Source of the DNA: Vesta saturnalis | Taxonomy: Eukaryota; Arthropoda; Insecta; Coleoptera; Lampyridae | Reading direction: 5' to 3' | Length of the DNA stretch: 64,000 nt | Assembly: GCA_036346205.1 (NCBI GenBank) | Contig: JARFJB010001976.1 | Span: 11,761,001 to 11,825,000 of the forward strand | Shown here: piece after piece, positions 45,671 through 57,262 of the stretch | Layout of the letters: every line of letters begins with the position of its first letter | How positions within the stretch are numbered: the stretch's first letter is position 1 | Notes under the pieces: generated by a model | What the model saw: only the letters and a program-made list of their open reading frames with translations | Told to the model about the DNA's origin: nothing | The model's database searches: none | Program-made: the position numbers and the translations under genes

Positions 45671-45979
45671 ACGTATAATGGCCAATCCTGGCGAAACTTG
45701 GCCAAATAAGTCGAATTAGCGATAATGAAGGAAAAGTCAATTACATTACCTTTAGTACCTACATATGTAGGTTGCAAGGTAAAAATGAGAGATGTGAATA
45801 AAATCGACACTGCATTAAATGCAAGTTTAGGTAAAAATCACATTTATGATTTACCTCGTCATTACGTTAGTCGCGAAGAGAGAGTGAATTATATATAAAT
45901 GGTGGAACTAGAATGTTATATCTATATTGCTTCGGTTTAGGCGGCATCCATTTGTCATTTCAGCACATATAGAAAAGAT

Positions 45980-46400
45980 GTACAGGATAATAAATATTGA
46001 TCCCACTTAAAGACCCCTTCAAAGAATATTCTGGAGAGAAAATTTGAATGGCGTAGTAAATACGTATAAACTTAATACTGTTACTCAGGTCACGGCATTA
46101 GCGCTATTTCTAGCAATTATATGTTTAACAGATTTAGGACATGAAAATATGGAAAGCAATAAAAAAGTTCAAACATTATTCTAGAAGATTTTTGCCTAGA
46201 TGGCTCCCTAACAAGGTCAAATTCAGTAGATGAAGCTTCTTTAATTTGTTCCGAAGTTTTTCCAATGATAAGCGAGTATTAGCACATATAGAAAACTTTT
46301 ATGAACTCAATACGACTGTAGATTTTGGAGAGTACAAAGATGCAAATGCACTTGGCCTTATTTGACATTGTCACTCTGATATGTTAACATATAAAATAAA
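45980..46400 (+). pseudogene. BEL/Pao reverse transcriptase fragment
   Basis: FQRIFWRENLNGVVNTYKLN, TVTQVTALALFLAIICLTDL and, after a stop, EDFCLDGSLTRSNSVDEASL. This is the Pao RT region, where FYVDD would normally stand before LTG.....EA; here the catalytic pair has decayed. Collinear with the next BEL pieces. Confidence 0.75.
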
Positions 46401-46437
46401 TTTAAATGAAAATCAAAGAAAATAGTAACAAGTACTA

Positions 46438-47657
46438 TAACGAGGTCGTTTTATATTCCCAGACTAGGCAATTTACAATGTTAATGTAATTTTTCATTTT
46501 ATTGATTTTAAATCACATATGCCATGGTAACGTGTTTGACAATTTACAAAACAATTGCAGCATTATTAGTTCTAATATCTGTCAGTTTGTGTTGTAGCGT
46601 CTCAAAATGTACAAACTTGAATATCGAGCTGTTATAAAGTTTCTTACAAAACAAGGAAAATCTCCAAAAGTTATTCGTGAAGAAATGTTGATTGTAAACG
46701 GGGATAATTACCCTTCCAAGTCGACTATTTGTGAATGGTCAAAATTGTTTAAACATTGCCGACAATCACTAGATGATGATCCCCGCCCGGGTCGACCTGT
46801 CCACATGATCACTTCGGATGTTATAGAAGAAACCGAGTGTTTGGTATTGGAAGATGCAAACTTAAAGAAGCGACAATTAGCGTCTTTATTAGGAGTTTCA
46901 GAAACCACAGTTTTCAGAATTTTACACGATTACCTTGGCATGGCAAAGGTCAGTGCGAGATGGGTTCCACGAATTCTTACACCTTTTCAAATGCTTACTC
47001 GTATAGAGAAGTATGAAGAATTTTTGGCGCTTTGTGGGGACGGACCAGATTTAATTATCAATCGAATTATCACCGGAGATAAAACTTGGGTCCATCATTT
47101 TGATCCAGAGAAAACTAGAGTCGATGCAGTAGCATATTAGGGGTTCCAGTCCTTCCAAAAAGTTTAAAGTTACCTCTTCTGCAGGAAAAATAATAGTAAC
47201 CGTTTTTTGGGATTGCCAAGGAATTTTAATGATTGATAATAATGCATCGCCTCAGAGATGTTATTAAAGTGAAAAGACGCGAAAAACTAACGCGAAGAGT
47301 CCTGCTGCTTCATGATAATGCACCAGCCCATAAGTCAAGACTTTGAAAAGATGCCGTTGTTAAATTTGGCTTTGTAGAAGTTGATCATCCACCTTATAGT
47401 CCACATTTAACCCCCAGTGATTATTTTTTTGTTTCCAGATCTCAAAAGAACACTAAGGGGAAGAAAATTTAGGGGCTGTTGAAAGCCAGTTTGCGAACAA
47501 ACCAAAAGAACATTTTTATAATGGGTTAAAGGTGTTATTGAAACCATGTAATATTTGTATTGAAAAGCAAGGGGCCTATATTGAAAAATAAGTTTCTGTT
47601 GTTGTTCTAATCTACTCTGATTATGCCTAGTCCGAGAATATAAAAACGACCCCTCTA
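46438..47657 (+). mobile_element. mariner element (DD34D), about 1.22 kb, inserted in the BEL/Pao relic
   Basis: Terminal repeats: AACGAGGTCGTTTTATATTC at about 46,439 and its inverse AATATAAAAACGACCCCTCT ending at about 47,656, both flanked by TA. Length and layout are those of a classical mariner with one broken transposase. Confidence 0.9.
46607..47591 (+). pseudogene. mariner transposase, frameshifted
   Basis: Residues 1-177 are open: YKLEYRAVIKFLTKQGKSPK, the HTH region, DDPRPGRPVHM, LGMAKVSARWVPRILT, and TGDKTWVHHFD with the first catalytic Asp (the usual TGDETW has E changed to K). After 47,140 the frame shifts. LLHDNAPAHKSR (second Asp) and PPYSPHLTPSDYFF (third Asp, with the preceding conserved Asp changed to His) remain readable. 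It ends GAYIEK at 47,591. Inactive. Confidence 0.92.
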
Positions 47658-47659
47658 TA

Positions 47660-47985
47660 TTGCCACGATTAAAGCTGTATGTAGTTTTAGTATTGGTCTC
47701 GCTTACTTAAGACTGTTTTAAGTTCTATGAATCTAAATTTTGATAATTGTACATTATGGACTGATTCGTCAGTTATTCTAGGATGATTAAACATTCGTGT
47801 AGCTGAGATACAAGAAATTACCAAACGACATGTTCCAACAAACGATAACCCTACAGATTTATTATCAAGAGAAGTAAATCCTTGTAACGCTTCAGAAGCC
47901 CATCTCTGGTGACATGGGCCTGCCTGACTTGCTGAGGATGATACCAAATGACCAATCACCAATAAATGCTTACCTGGATTAAATA
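47660..47985 (+). pseudogene. BEL/Pao RNase H and linker fragment
   Basis: LPRLKLY at the left, VLSSMNLNFDNCTLWTDSSV (RNase H Asp in TDS), then RVAEIQEITKRHVPTNDNPT and DLLSREVNPCNASEAHLW with HGPA. These are hallmarks of the Pao pol segment between RNase H and integrase. Stops occur within it. Confidence 0.8.
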
Positions 47986-48323
47986 ACATTTCAACGCCAT
48001 TACAATCAGTTGTTAAAATTGCTTTGCAGCAGCTGTTAACTTCAATGAATTACTTGAACACGTCAAGAAATTCACACCCACTCTATTCAAAAAGAACTTA
48101 AAAAAATAATTTTAAACAAATGTAAACAATAATGATAACAAGCAAACATACCCTCATCGGATTCAATTTCACAAATTCACGTCTTCTATTATAATTATAC
48201 TTAATTAGGTGTATTTTTTTTATTTTCTTTTTTATACCTGTATATCTTTTTACTTGGATTTTTTTTGTAACCCGGTTGGGATTGAAAACAGCCATCTACT
48301 GAGCCCCGCCAGAAATAAAGTTG

Positions 48324-48324
<1 letters not shown>

Positions 48325-48374
<50 letters not shown>
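48325..48374. repeat. (ATT)n microsatellite in the 3' UTR of the non-LTR element
   Basis: Sixteen to seventeen ATT units; reads as AAT on the element's own strand. Confidence 0.95.
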
Positions 48375-48479
48375 TAATATTTTTTTTATTTAACGCACCA
48401 ACTGCTATGGTCATATTTGTACGTTTTCTTACTATTTTTTCCTTATTACTATATTCTGTTATATAGGTTAATCTGTTTA

Positions 48480-49275
48480 AGGAATTCAATTACTTTTGAA
48501 ACACTCTCTTTACTATCCTTCAGTATATCAGCCATCCTGTCCGTAAAACCTAATTGGTCCCTAACATGTTTATGTAACGGACAATGTATAAATATGTGTT
48601 CAATTGTTACTGTTACGTTACATATTCTGCAAATAGTTTTACCGGTCCTGCCAAGTAAGTAGGTGTGTGTTATGTTGGTGTTTCCTATTCTTATTCTCGT
48701 AATTATAACTTCTTGTTTTCTGGGTAGATGGTATCTAGTCTTCCATGGTGTTGTGTACTTTTTAAATTGATATGGTTTAGTATCTAACCGGTTCCATGTA
48801 GTGTTCCACAGTTACATATTTTTACTTTTGATGTAGTATCGTACATCGTTTTGAGTTAAACGTGTATTATCAATGACAGTTTTATTTGTTGCCTCTTTTG
48901 CTGCATTATCGGCTTTAACATTTCCATGTACTCCGATGTGTCCTGGTATCCAAAGAAACAATACGTGTTTGTTGATCCTAGTCAAAGCATCTAGTTGTTT
49001 ATAGATGTAGTTTAGCAGAGGGTCCTTTTTTTCGTTTTGTACTGTTTGAAGAGAATTTATGGAATCACTACATATATTATAAAGTTGGTCTCTTTGTGTT
49101 TTTGGCATAAAAGTAGGGCTTGCCAGATAGCGTACAATTCGGCCGTGTACACACTTATGGTGCGACCAACTATAAGAGCTTTGTTCTACAAAGATAGCAC
49201 TTCCTGTTCCTGAAGACGTTTTTGATCCGTCCGTAAAAATTGGTAAGTGTTCCTTGTATTTGGATAATAGATGAT
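48480..49275 (-). pseudogene. non-LTR ORF2 C-terminus: RNase H domain and zinc-binding tail
   Basis: Minus strand: IFTDGSKTSSGTGSAIF-like start at about 49,240, YTAELYAIWQAL, LYNICSDSINSLQTV, LFLWIPGHIGVHGNVKADNA and AAKEATNK. These are RNase H motifs (Asp, Glu, Asp, then HxGxxGNxxAD). Past a shift come TRIRIGNTNITHTYLLG, ICRICNVTVTIEHIFIHCPL (Cys/His pattern) and the end at about 48,480. A frameshift splits the gene near 48,812. Confidence 0.8.
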
Positions 49276-49539
49276 TGCATCAATTCGAATAGAATTTTAA
49301 CCAGTACCTGGGCGTAATTTAGAAAAGAAGTGTTCAGAGAATGTATAATTATGAGTGATTCAGCAAAGTAACGGCTTTGTCCAAATTACTGCGGTCCATA
49401 CTAGATAAAAAATAAAAGAAGTTGTAGTTCCAACACTTCCAAATGATACGTTGCATTATGTGTATGCTTTACAACAAAAACGGATCATCTATTACGCCAT
49501 TGAAACCTTTTACTTCACTCTGAAGGAAACCACCAGTTA

Positions 49540-49975
49540 TTTTTTCCGGTAATGGGACCAATTTTGTGAATTGTCAGAATTTCTATTAACAAATCAAAGT
49601 GGTAGGTAATGATAGTGAAAGATTATCAAATGAAAGTACTGAATGTAAATTTAACCCACCAAGTTCCCCTCATTGTAAGGAATTTTGGAAACTGAAATTG
49701 AAAGTACAAAATTGCATTTAAAGAGGATTTTAGGAAATAAGCTAGAACCCTTTGAAGAGTTTTGTATGTTATTCGTACAAGTAGAAGCTGCATTGAATTC
49801 TCGGCCGTCCATTGTCAGACAATCTAGACGATATGCCTTCATTCACTTCGGCACATTTCCTTATTCGAGAACCCACATCACTTGCAGAACCAGATATACG
49901 AAAGATACGAGAAAGAAGATTATCAAGATATGAACACGTTCAGCAAATAAAGGCGTTTCTGAAGAAACAGTAATT
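49540..49975 (+). pseudogene. BEL/Pao integrase fragment
   Basis: VIFSGNGTNFVNCQNF (SDNGTNF-type motif) near 49,545, then ETEIESTKLHLKRILGN, FEEFCMLFVQVEAALNSRP and, after shifts, REPTSLAEPDIRKIRERRLS ending near 49,960. This is the integrase core end and C-terminal region of Pao elements. The microsatellite starts immediately after. Confidence 0.8.
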
Positions 49976-49976
49976 G

Positions 49977-49982
49977 CACACA

Positions 49983-50016
<34 letters not shown>

Positions 50017-50235
50017 CACACACACACACACACACATACACACAAACAACACACACACATATACACACACACACAAACAACAACACAACAACACACAAAA
50101 CAACACACACACACACAACACATACAACAACATACACACACACAAAACACACATCACACACAACACACACACACACACAAACACTACACACACACACACA
50201 CACACACACACAACACATCACACACACACACAACA

Positions 50236-50297
<62 letters not shown>

Positions 50298-50435
50298 CAC
50301 ACACACACAACACAACACACAACACACAACACACACACACAACACACAACACAACACACACACACAAGACACACAACCACACACACACACACAACACACA
50401 CACACAACACACATATAATAACACATACACTACAG

Positions 50436-50481
<46 letters not shown>

Positions 50482-50894
50482 CACACAACACATAACACAC
50501 AAACACACAAACACAACAACACAGACACACACAACACACAGACACACAGACACACAACACAAGACACACAGACACACAGACACACAGACACACAGACACA
50601 CAGACACATGACACAGACACACAGACACACAGACACACGACACACAGCACACAGACACACAGACACACAGACACACAGACACACAGACACACAGACACAC
50701 AGACACACAGACACACGACACACAGACACACAGACACAGAACACACAGACACACAGACACACAGACACACGACACAGACACAGACACACAGACACACAGA
50801 CACACAGACACAGACACACAGACACAGACACACAGACAGACAGACAGACACACAGACAACAGACAGACAACAGACAGACAGACAGACAGACAGA

Positions 50895-50959
<65 letters not shown>

Positions 50960-51150
50960 CACAGAACAGGCAGCAGACAGAGACAGACAGAGCAGCAGCA
51001 GCAGGCAAAGCAGGCAGACACAGGCACACAAAAGCAGAACAGGCAGGCACAAGACAGGCAAGCAAACACAACAACAGCACAGGACAGAACAGGCACAGAC
51101 AGGATACAGACAGACAGTTACAGCAGACAGCAGACAGAACAGACAGAAGA

Positions 51151-51188
<38 letters not shown>

Positions 51189-51191
51189 GAC

Positions 51192-51244
<53 letters not shown>

Positions 51245-51252
51245 AACAGACA

Positions 51253-51291
<39 letters not shown>

Positions 51292-51297
51292 ACAGAT

Positions 51298-51330
<33 letters not shown>

Positions 51331-51410
51331 CAGAACAGACAGACAGACAAAGACAGACAGACAGACAAAGACGAAGACAGACAGACAGACAGACAGACAG
51401 AACAGACAGA

Positions 51411-51451
<41 letters not shown>

Positions 51452-51474
51452 AGACAGACAGACAGACAGACAGA

Positions 51475-51565
<91 letters not shown>

Positions 51566-51575
51566 CACGACACAC

Positions 51576-51625
<50 letters not shown>

Positions 51626-51782
51626 TACAAACACAACACACACACACACAACACACACAAACACACACAAATACACAAAACACACAAACACACACAAGCA
51701 GACAAACACGCAAATACACACAAACACACACAAACACATAATCACACACAATACACACAAAACACACAAACACAAACACACA
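49977..51782. repeat. 1.8-kb compound microsatellite: CA, then CACAGA, then CAGA, then CA
   Basis: From about 49,980 to 50,520 mostly (CA)n with AACA variants; 50,520-50,830 mostly (GACACACA)n; 50,830-51,560 mostly (GACA)n with a degenerate GCAGG-rich patch at about 50,965-51,130; then (CA)n again to 51,782. All long frames over it are artefacts. Confidence 0.97.
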
Positions 51783-53870
51783 CCTTTTTTGTTAAAGGTT
51801 AGATGGTATGTAAACTAACTATTAGGAATAATTTTCAAAAAAAGTTTGAAGAAAGTACATAAGAACAGCCCCCTTAAAATATATCAGTCACCACAGTATT
51901 TATTCTGTAATTCTCTGGTTACTTAAAAGATTACTCAGTTTACATTTTCAAAATGCACAAGAAGCAGGGCTTTTATCGGGGGGAAAATGACATACAGTTC
52001 CTATTTAAAAAACATAAGTTTATACCAAAAATAATGTATTATATTCTATTCTGACTAAATCAACGTAATTGAAGAGCGAACTAATAAAAGGAGATAAAAA
52101 TCAATTGATAAGCTACAGGCTTACGATAAGGTATCGTTTTAAATCCGACCCATGATATCTATAACAGTTTTTATGTATTTCTGCATATACTTTACTTACA
52201 ATTCGTTTACGATCTAGTCACCCTGTACTATAACAAGTTGATGCATTTAATTAAAAAAAAACATGTCGAAAGAGATAGTTTAGTCATTGGCAATCAATTG
52301 AAAAATCTGGCACACAAGAACTGTGGCAGGAAAACCACATAAAAACTAAAAAATAAATGGTTTCAATATGCTATCATCATCCGTGGTCGACCGCTGATGA
52401 TGATAGCTTAACTATTGAAACGCGTTCGGTGTTTTTAATTTTTGTGTGGTAAGTGGGTGTATTTCGTTTGTTACGATAGTATTCAAAATTATTTCTTAAA
52501 ATAGTTACACCAACTACCAGTAAAAACACTTTTAAAACAAAATTTATACTCATAACCGGTAAAAACAAATTTAATTGTATAATCTAATTTCAGGGAAAGA
52601 TAATAAAAAACGGTTACACAGTCTAAGGGTTCAAAATAAATAACACGGAAGTATTATAAATTGCTTAACATTTACTAAAGGCCAATTTCCGTACACAACA
52701 TGAATTATTAATTATTATTATACAAATTAATTAATAAATAATTACAATTATTAAAGAAAATTCCTAATTATTAAAAAAAAATAACAATTATTTATATTTT
52801 AAAATATTAATAAACACGTAACCATGCAAAAAATTCTTAATTAAAAAAAAGTAGGTATATGGAAATTAGAAATTAATATATTTGTTAAATTCATAAACAG
52901 CAAATCATTAAAATAATTGCACTATAAGACGCACTTTGAAATAAGTTAAAAGAACCTAGCTTTTAACAGATTTAAAACTGTTCATCAACAACCTTAAATA
53001 ATCATGTTAGTAGAGAGTAAAACATATATTATGTTTACGAGTTTATAATAAATGATTATATTAGTTATTTATGTAACAAGTGCAAAAAGTATTGCACGCG
53101 ACGGGCAATGAACACTTTTTACACGAATTGTGTACAATATTTTTTCTACGTCCATACATTGTGAACGCGTTTTACTGGACATTAAGTTTAACGATGCTTC
53201 GTTTGCAAGTACATTAATTTCTGGCAGGTATATTCCAATAAGATTTCACATTTTGAGTTAATTACCTGTTTTTATGAAGGCATCTTTTTTATTTATTGAA
53301 ACTGACAAACTAGAATAACTTTTAATGAGTAGCTATGTTTGTTATCCGTATCCGGATACTAAAATATAACGATAGAGTGCTCATGAAACAACCATCGTAC
53401 TCTAGACCGTAACAAAACGTAATCTGTTTGTAAAAATTTTAAATGAACTAAAAAATTTGAATGCAATTTAACTATAACTGTTTATTAAATATACAATGAC
53501 CTTACGTTTTACCTAACTAAACAATATCACTTTAAAAAAGGTAATCAAAAAATATTTAGCATCTGTTCAAATGAAGTTTAGTTTTGTGTCAATCCATGTG
53601 TTATCGCTACATTATTAAGTTACACTTTTTAAGTCAAGTTAGTACGCATAGCATAGTATAGCAATAAAATGTTTATTGCATAGTGCACTGAAGGATTTTT
53701 ACATTAAAAATGATGCAAAGTGCTTTTACTGAATGAATACGAAAAACATTTTATCGTTACTTTCCTAGAGAATAATACCTCATTTCACTTACGTCATATT
53801 TCTCTTTAGTTCGTAGCTCATTTCCACGAAAATCAATGGAATCTAGAGATGTACATTTTAACACTATAGG
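51783..53870. other. 2.1 kb without a recognised gene
   Basis: AT-rich DNA; one transposon-end-like TCACCCTGTACTAT at about 52,217. No protein-like frame. Confidence 0.55.
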
Positions 53871-53874
53871 TAAT

Positions 53875-53967
53875 ACACATACACATACACACACAACACG
53901 CACACACGCACCGAACACGAAGCACACGCACACGACACACGCACACGCACACGCACAGCACACACAC

Positions 53968-54034
<67 letters not shown>
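53875..54034. repeat. (CA)n microsatellite
   Basis: Imperfect CA/CG repeat turning into pure CA, directly touching the left end of a Tc1-like element. Confidence 0.95.
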
Positions 54035-54038
<4 letters not shown>

Positions 54039-55312
54039 GTAGAATTTTTACCAAACTTGGCAGAAACGTTTAACTACTAAAAGGTAGCAAGTGATTAGAA
54101 TTTCAAAGTAAAAGAACAAAATATAAACATCATTTTTATTAATAACAGGTTGCCCCCCCTGTTGGTTACACACTTCTCCACTCGTCGTGGCATCGATTTT
54201 AGCAGATGGTGGGTGTTCTATTGAGGTACTGTGACCTAAATAACCTGTAATTCGTGCTGTAAAGTTTGCAGCGTCTACGGAAGATGCTGCAAGATTCTCA
54301 GTCTTCTCCCCATCATGTCCCAAACATTCTCGATGGGCGAAAGGTCAGGAGGTCTGGGTGGAGAGATTAACATTATCCTCAGAAAATCGCTCCAAAGAAC
54401 GCCTTGCAATATGGGGACGGGTATTGTCCAGCTGCAAAAGTGGGTCTTCAACTGCTGCAAAGAAATGGAAGAATATGGGCTTCTACCACCTTATCCTCAT
54501 ATCGTTGGACGTTTGGACGCCTCGGATGAATACTATACGGGGCCTACTCCCATAAGTTATAGCACCCCATACTGTAATCCCTACAGTTTGGTGCACATGC
54601 CTCGCAAAATAAAATTCAACATTTCGACTTTCCGCACGACTTCGTCTGACCCTCATACGGCCATTATGCATCGCCTAACAGCATCGGAATTCATCAGTGA
54701 ACACCGCCGTATGCCTTGGTTCCAGTGCAGTCGCAACCTACACCACTTCAAACGTTTCCGTCGATGTTGAGCTGTTAGTGGTAACACAAGATGTGGCCGA
54801 TAGGATCGTAAACTGAAAGCTCTGATTCTGCGGTAAACCGCCGACAGGACGACCTTCGTTAGCTAACCATTGATCGGCTATTGAGAATCGGTTTCTTGTT
54901 GGCATAAGTTGAAGATGGCGTTCCTGCACCTCATTCTTTTTTCTTCACTCCCCGGTTCCTCTTCTGCGGCGTTGATGATACTCCCTGATAGCAGCGCATG
55001 ATGGTAGTTTGGTTCCGGTTAAGGCGATTTGCGATTTCAAACGAAAACCATTCGCGGAATCAACAATACGACTTCTGTCGAATTCGCTTAATTGGCGGTA
55101 CTTTCCACGTTGGCGCGCTTTAAGCATAATCACACTCTCAAGCGAAAACAATAAAGAACTGAACACAGTCTCGCACAATATATACCTGACAAAATTGTTC
55201 GAAAAAACTGTCAAATAAGCCAGTACCACTTAATCCATATGAATGAAATTTTAATCAATTGCTACCTTCCAGTAGTTAACCGTTCCTGTCAAGCTTGGTA
55301 AAAAAATTCCTA
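54035..55312 (-). mobile_element. Tc1-like element, about 1.28 kb
   Basis: Inverted ends of about 70 bp: TAGAATTTTTACCAAACTTG and ACTACTAAAAGGTAGCAAGT on the left (54,040-54,105) against their inverse on the right (about 55,235-55,305). A broken minus-strand transposase fills the interior. Confidence 0.85.
54150..55180 (-). pseudogene. Tc1-like transposase (DD34E type), broken
   Basis: N-terminal HTH piece: GKYRQLSEFDRSRIVDSANG. Middle pieces: NRFSIADQWLANEGRPVGGL and MRVRRSRAESRN with TVGITVWGAITYGSRPRIVF. The catalytic end PPRPPDLSPIENVWDMMGRR has the Glu of the DDE triad. The tail RRVEKCVTNRGGQP ends near 54,150. Several frameshifts. Confidence 0.85.
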
Positions 55313-55483
55313 CCCCTTGGTGTTGTAATTTCCATGTCACTGAGTATACATAAGTATATATAAATATATATATATATATAGTAATCCGATCCTGATCAGT
55401 TCAAGATCACATGAAATCTAATGGGATTTATTTGTCATGAGTTTTCTCGTGATGCCAGAACGCTACGTCTAACATTTTTTCAT

Positions 55484-56219
55484 TTAAATTTTATCACTGC
55501 TTCTGGTAAATGCTTTTGCATTCATAATAAGCAGATCATATAATCCTGGAGTCCCTTTATACGTGACACCTTTAATAATTATATCGTCTCCTTTAATTGT
55601 GATGGGTGTATTACCAATTGTCCATTTATCAGTTTTGGTATCATAGTGGACTCCATACGTATGATCAATATCACCTTCAGCATTCTTCAAAATACGTTCA
55701 ACATATATACGCGGCAATTCATTGTACTGCTCGAGAAATTCTTCCGAGATGGGTTCATTATGGAATCATCTACGATACTAGACAGTTCTTCTTCTTCTCC
55801 CAGTATTAATCTCCCCATGACTGATGTTTCCAAGAAAGATGGAAGACTTGGGGAGGATTTCTTGAAAAACGGAAGCTGAGCTAGTGGACTAGTAGCACCC
55901 TTTACTTGAATCACCTAATGGAGTGAGACGTGGGGTCCATTGAACTTGAGCTAGCGGACTAGTGGGGATAGTGGCGTGCTTTCTTGGAAATATCAATACG
56001 GGTGGTTTTTAGGTTTAACATCAATGACCTCCTCCTTTTTAGGTGTTTTTTATCGATTTTATTTACTATTTCAGTTAGAGGTTCTATTAAAGGCTTATAA
56101 GTACTTTCGAATGTTCTTTCATTATCAATGCGAGCAGTCTTAATACTGTTATCCTTCTACCGTATTATTTTACGAGCCTGAATAATTTTTTTCTTTAATA
56201 TCCTCTCCTTGTTGTCCAT
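55484..56219 (-). pseudogene. Polinton-2 DUF8207-like gene, truncated
   Basis: Starts at ATG 56,219 (MDNKERILKKKIIQ; a stop soon after, at KIIR), FESTYKPLIEPLTEI, a degraded linker, then RIYVERILKNAEGDIDHTYG and GVTYKGTPGLYDLLIMNA. After this the sequence no longer matches Polinton-1: this is the deletion junction at about 55,525, just inside the terminal repeat. Confidence 0.75.
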
Positions 56220-56225
56220 TGCGAC

Positions 56226-56331
56226 AAACAGGTACCGGTTCACCTTGAACAGGTAGCTGTTTACACTAAACAGATAGCTGTTAATAACTAAACAGATCAG
56301 TTACTACTAAACTGCTGTTTGCGGTTTAAGT

Positions 56332-56369
<38 letters not shown>

Positions 56370-56520
56370 GCCTTATATACCAAAACGGATTTAATGAACA
56401 GGTACCCGTTTACCATGAACAGGTAGTGTTGCGACAAACAGGTACCGGTTCACCTTGAACAGGTAGCTGTTTACACTAAACAGATAGCTGTTAATACCTA
56501 AACAGATCAGTTACTACTGA
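56226..56520. repeat. duplicated cluster of AAACAGGTAGC-type near-palindromes around a (TA)n tract
   Basis: GCGACAAACAGGTACCGGTT with TGAACAGGTAGCTGTTTACA and TAAACAGATAGCTGTTAATA occurs at 56,220-56,300 and again at 56,428-56,505. Between them lie (TA)n (56,334-56,368) and ACAGGTACCCGTTTACC. It is inserted between the ATPase and DUF8207-like genes; Polinton-1 has none here, but has the same units in its terminal repeats. Confidence 0.8.
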
Positions 56521-56527
56521 AACCAGT

Positions 56528-57206
56528 TTAAGGTATTATATATTCATCAAATCCTTTCCTATAGCGACCATTATTAACTTCAGCATACTTGTTTATGACC
56601 ATGAAACCAAACGGATCTACCCAACACTTTGAACACATGTCCCGAAACAATTTCATGCTTATGGTGGGACTTATATGATCCTCATACGCATGTTTTAAGT
56701 TTAATTCATCTTGCTCAAATAATATAATTAGATTCGCATTATCACGAATTAATTGCTTTAGAATTTTACTGTAAGTTTGACCAAATAGAAACAGTCAATA
56801 TCATTATGCCTACCCATAGAAAAATATGCCCTTATATTATTTTGCTTTTCACAAGCGATATCATCGAAGATAAAAATAGAGTTTGATTTTGCACAATTAG
56901 GCTCAATCACATCTTGATTGTCGCTGAAGGTAAAGTAACCTATGTCCTTCATTGGAAGTAAGATTTCCTGTAAAAGTTTGTACTTGTTTTGATTCAATGA
57001 CTTAGAGTATACGTATACATGTTTAAATTTCAAACCATTTTTTCAGTAAGCAGACTGATCATTGCGTTTGTTTTACCGCAATTGAGGGCCCATATAATAC
57101 CACGTATACTATTAGGAAGTAAATCACCATGTTTTGAAGTAATAGACTTTTCATCAAAGTCATGATTTTGAATTGAGAGTTTTTGTTTCTGAGCAACTAC
57201 TTTCAT
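56528..57206 (-). pseudogene. Polinton-2 packaging ATPase, P-loop altered, frameshifted
   Basis: Starts MKVVAQKQKLSIQNHDFDEK. The Walker A region reads WALNCGKTNAM: compared with CGPxNCGKTN one residue is missing and the Gly-Pro is lost. One base is then missing before the piece 57,033-56,758, which has KHVYVYSKSLNQNKYK, IFIFDDIACEKQ and YFSMGRHNDIDCFYL. The C-terminus ends at TAA 56,528-56,530. Over the middle piece I see only a handful of differences from Polinton-1. Confidence 0.87.
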
Positions 57207-57262
57207 CTTTGATGGATGAAATAAAACTAAACGAATAATTACAACATCTTTATTTATATATA

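Larger units (their letters stand above)
48262..49275 (-). mobile_element. 5'-truncated non-LTR retrotransposon (Jockey-like) on the minus strand
   Basis: Only the 3' part of ORF2 is present: RNase H, a C-terminal zinc-binding region, then a 3' UTR with (AAT)n and a short A-run near 48,262. The abrupt 5' end at about 49,275 is the usual sign of incomplete reverse transcription. Confidence 0.75.
45671..49975 (+). mobile_element. BEL/Pao LTR retrotransposon relic, interrupted by two later insertions
   Basis: Three collinear plus-strand pieces of one pol gene: RT at about 45,980-46,400, RNase H/linker at 47,660-47,985 and integrase at about 49,540-49,975. A mariner separates pieces one and two. 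A non-LTR element on the opposite strand lies between pieces two and three. No LTRs recognised. The right end runs into the large microsatellite. Confidence 0.75.

Noticed and set aside
44923..45810. Very long Cys/Val and His/Thr reading frames
   Set aside because: Pure by-products of (CA)n repeats; no codon-like variation or protein character.
49940..51781. A 613-codon frame and several other long frames
   Set aside because: They only translate the CA/GACA microsatellite; frames stay open on both strands because the repeat has no stop.
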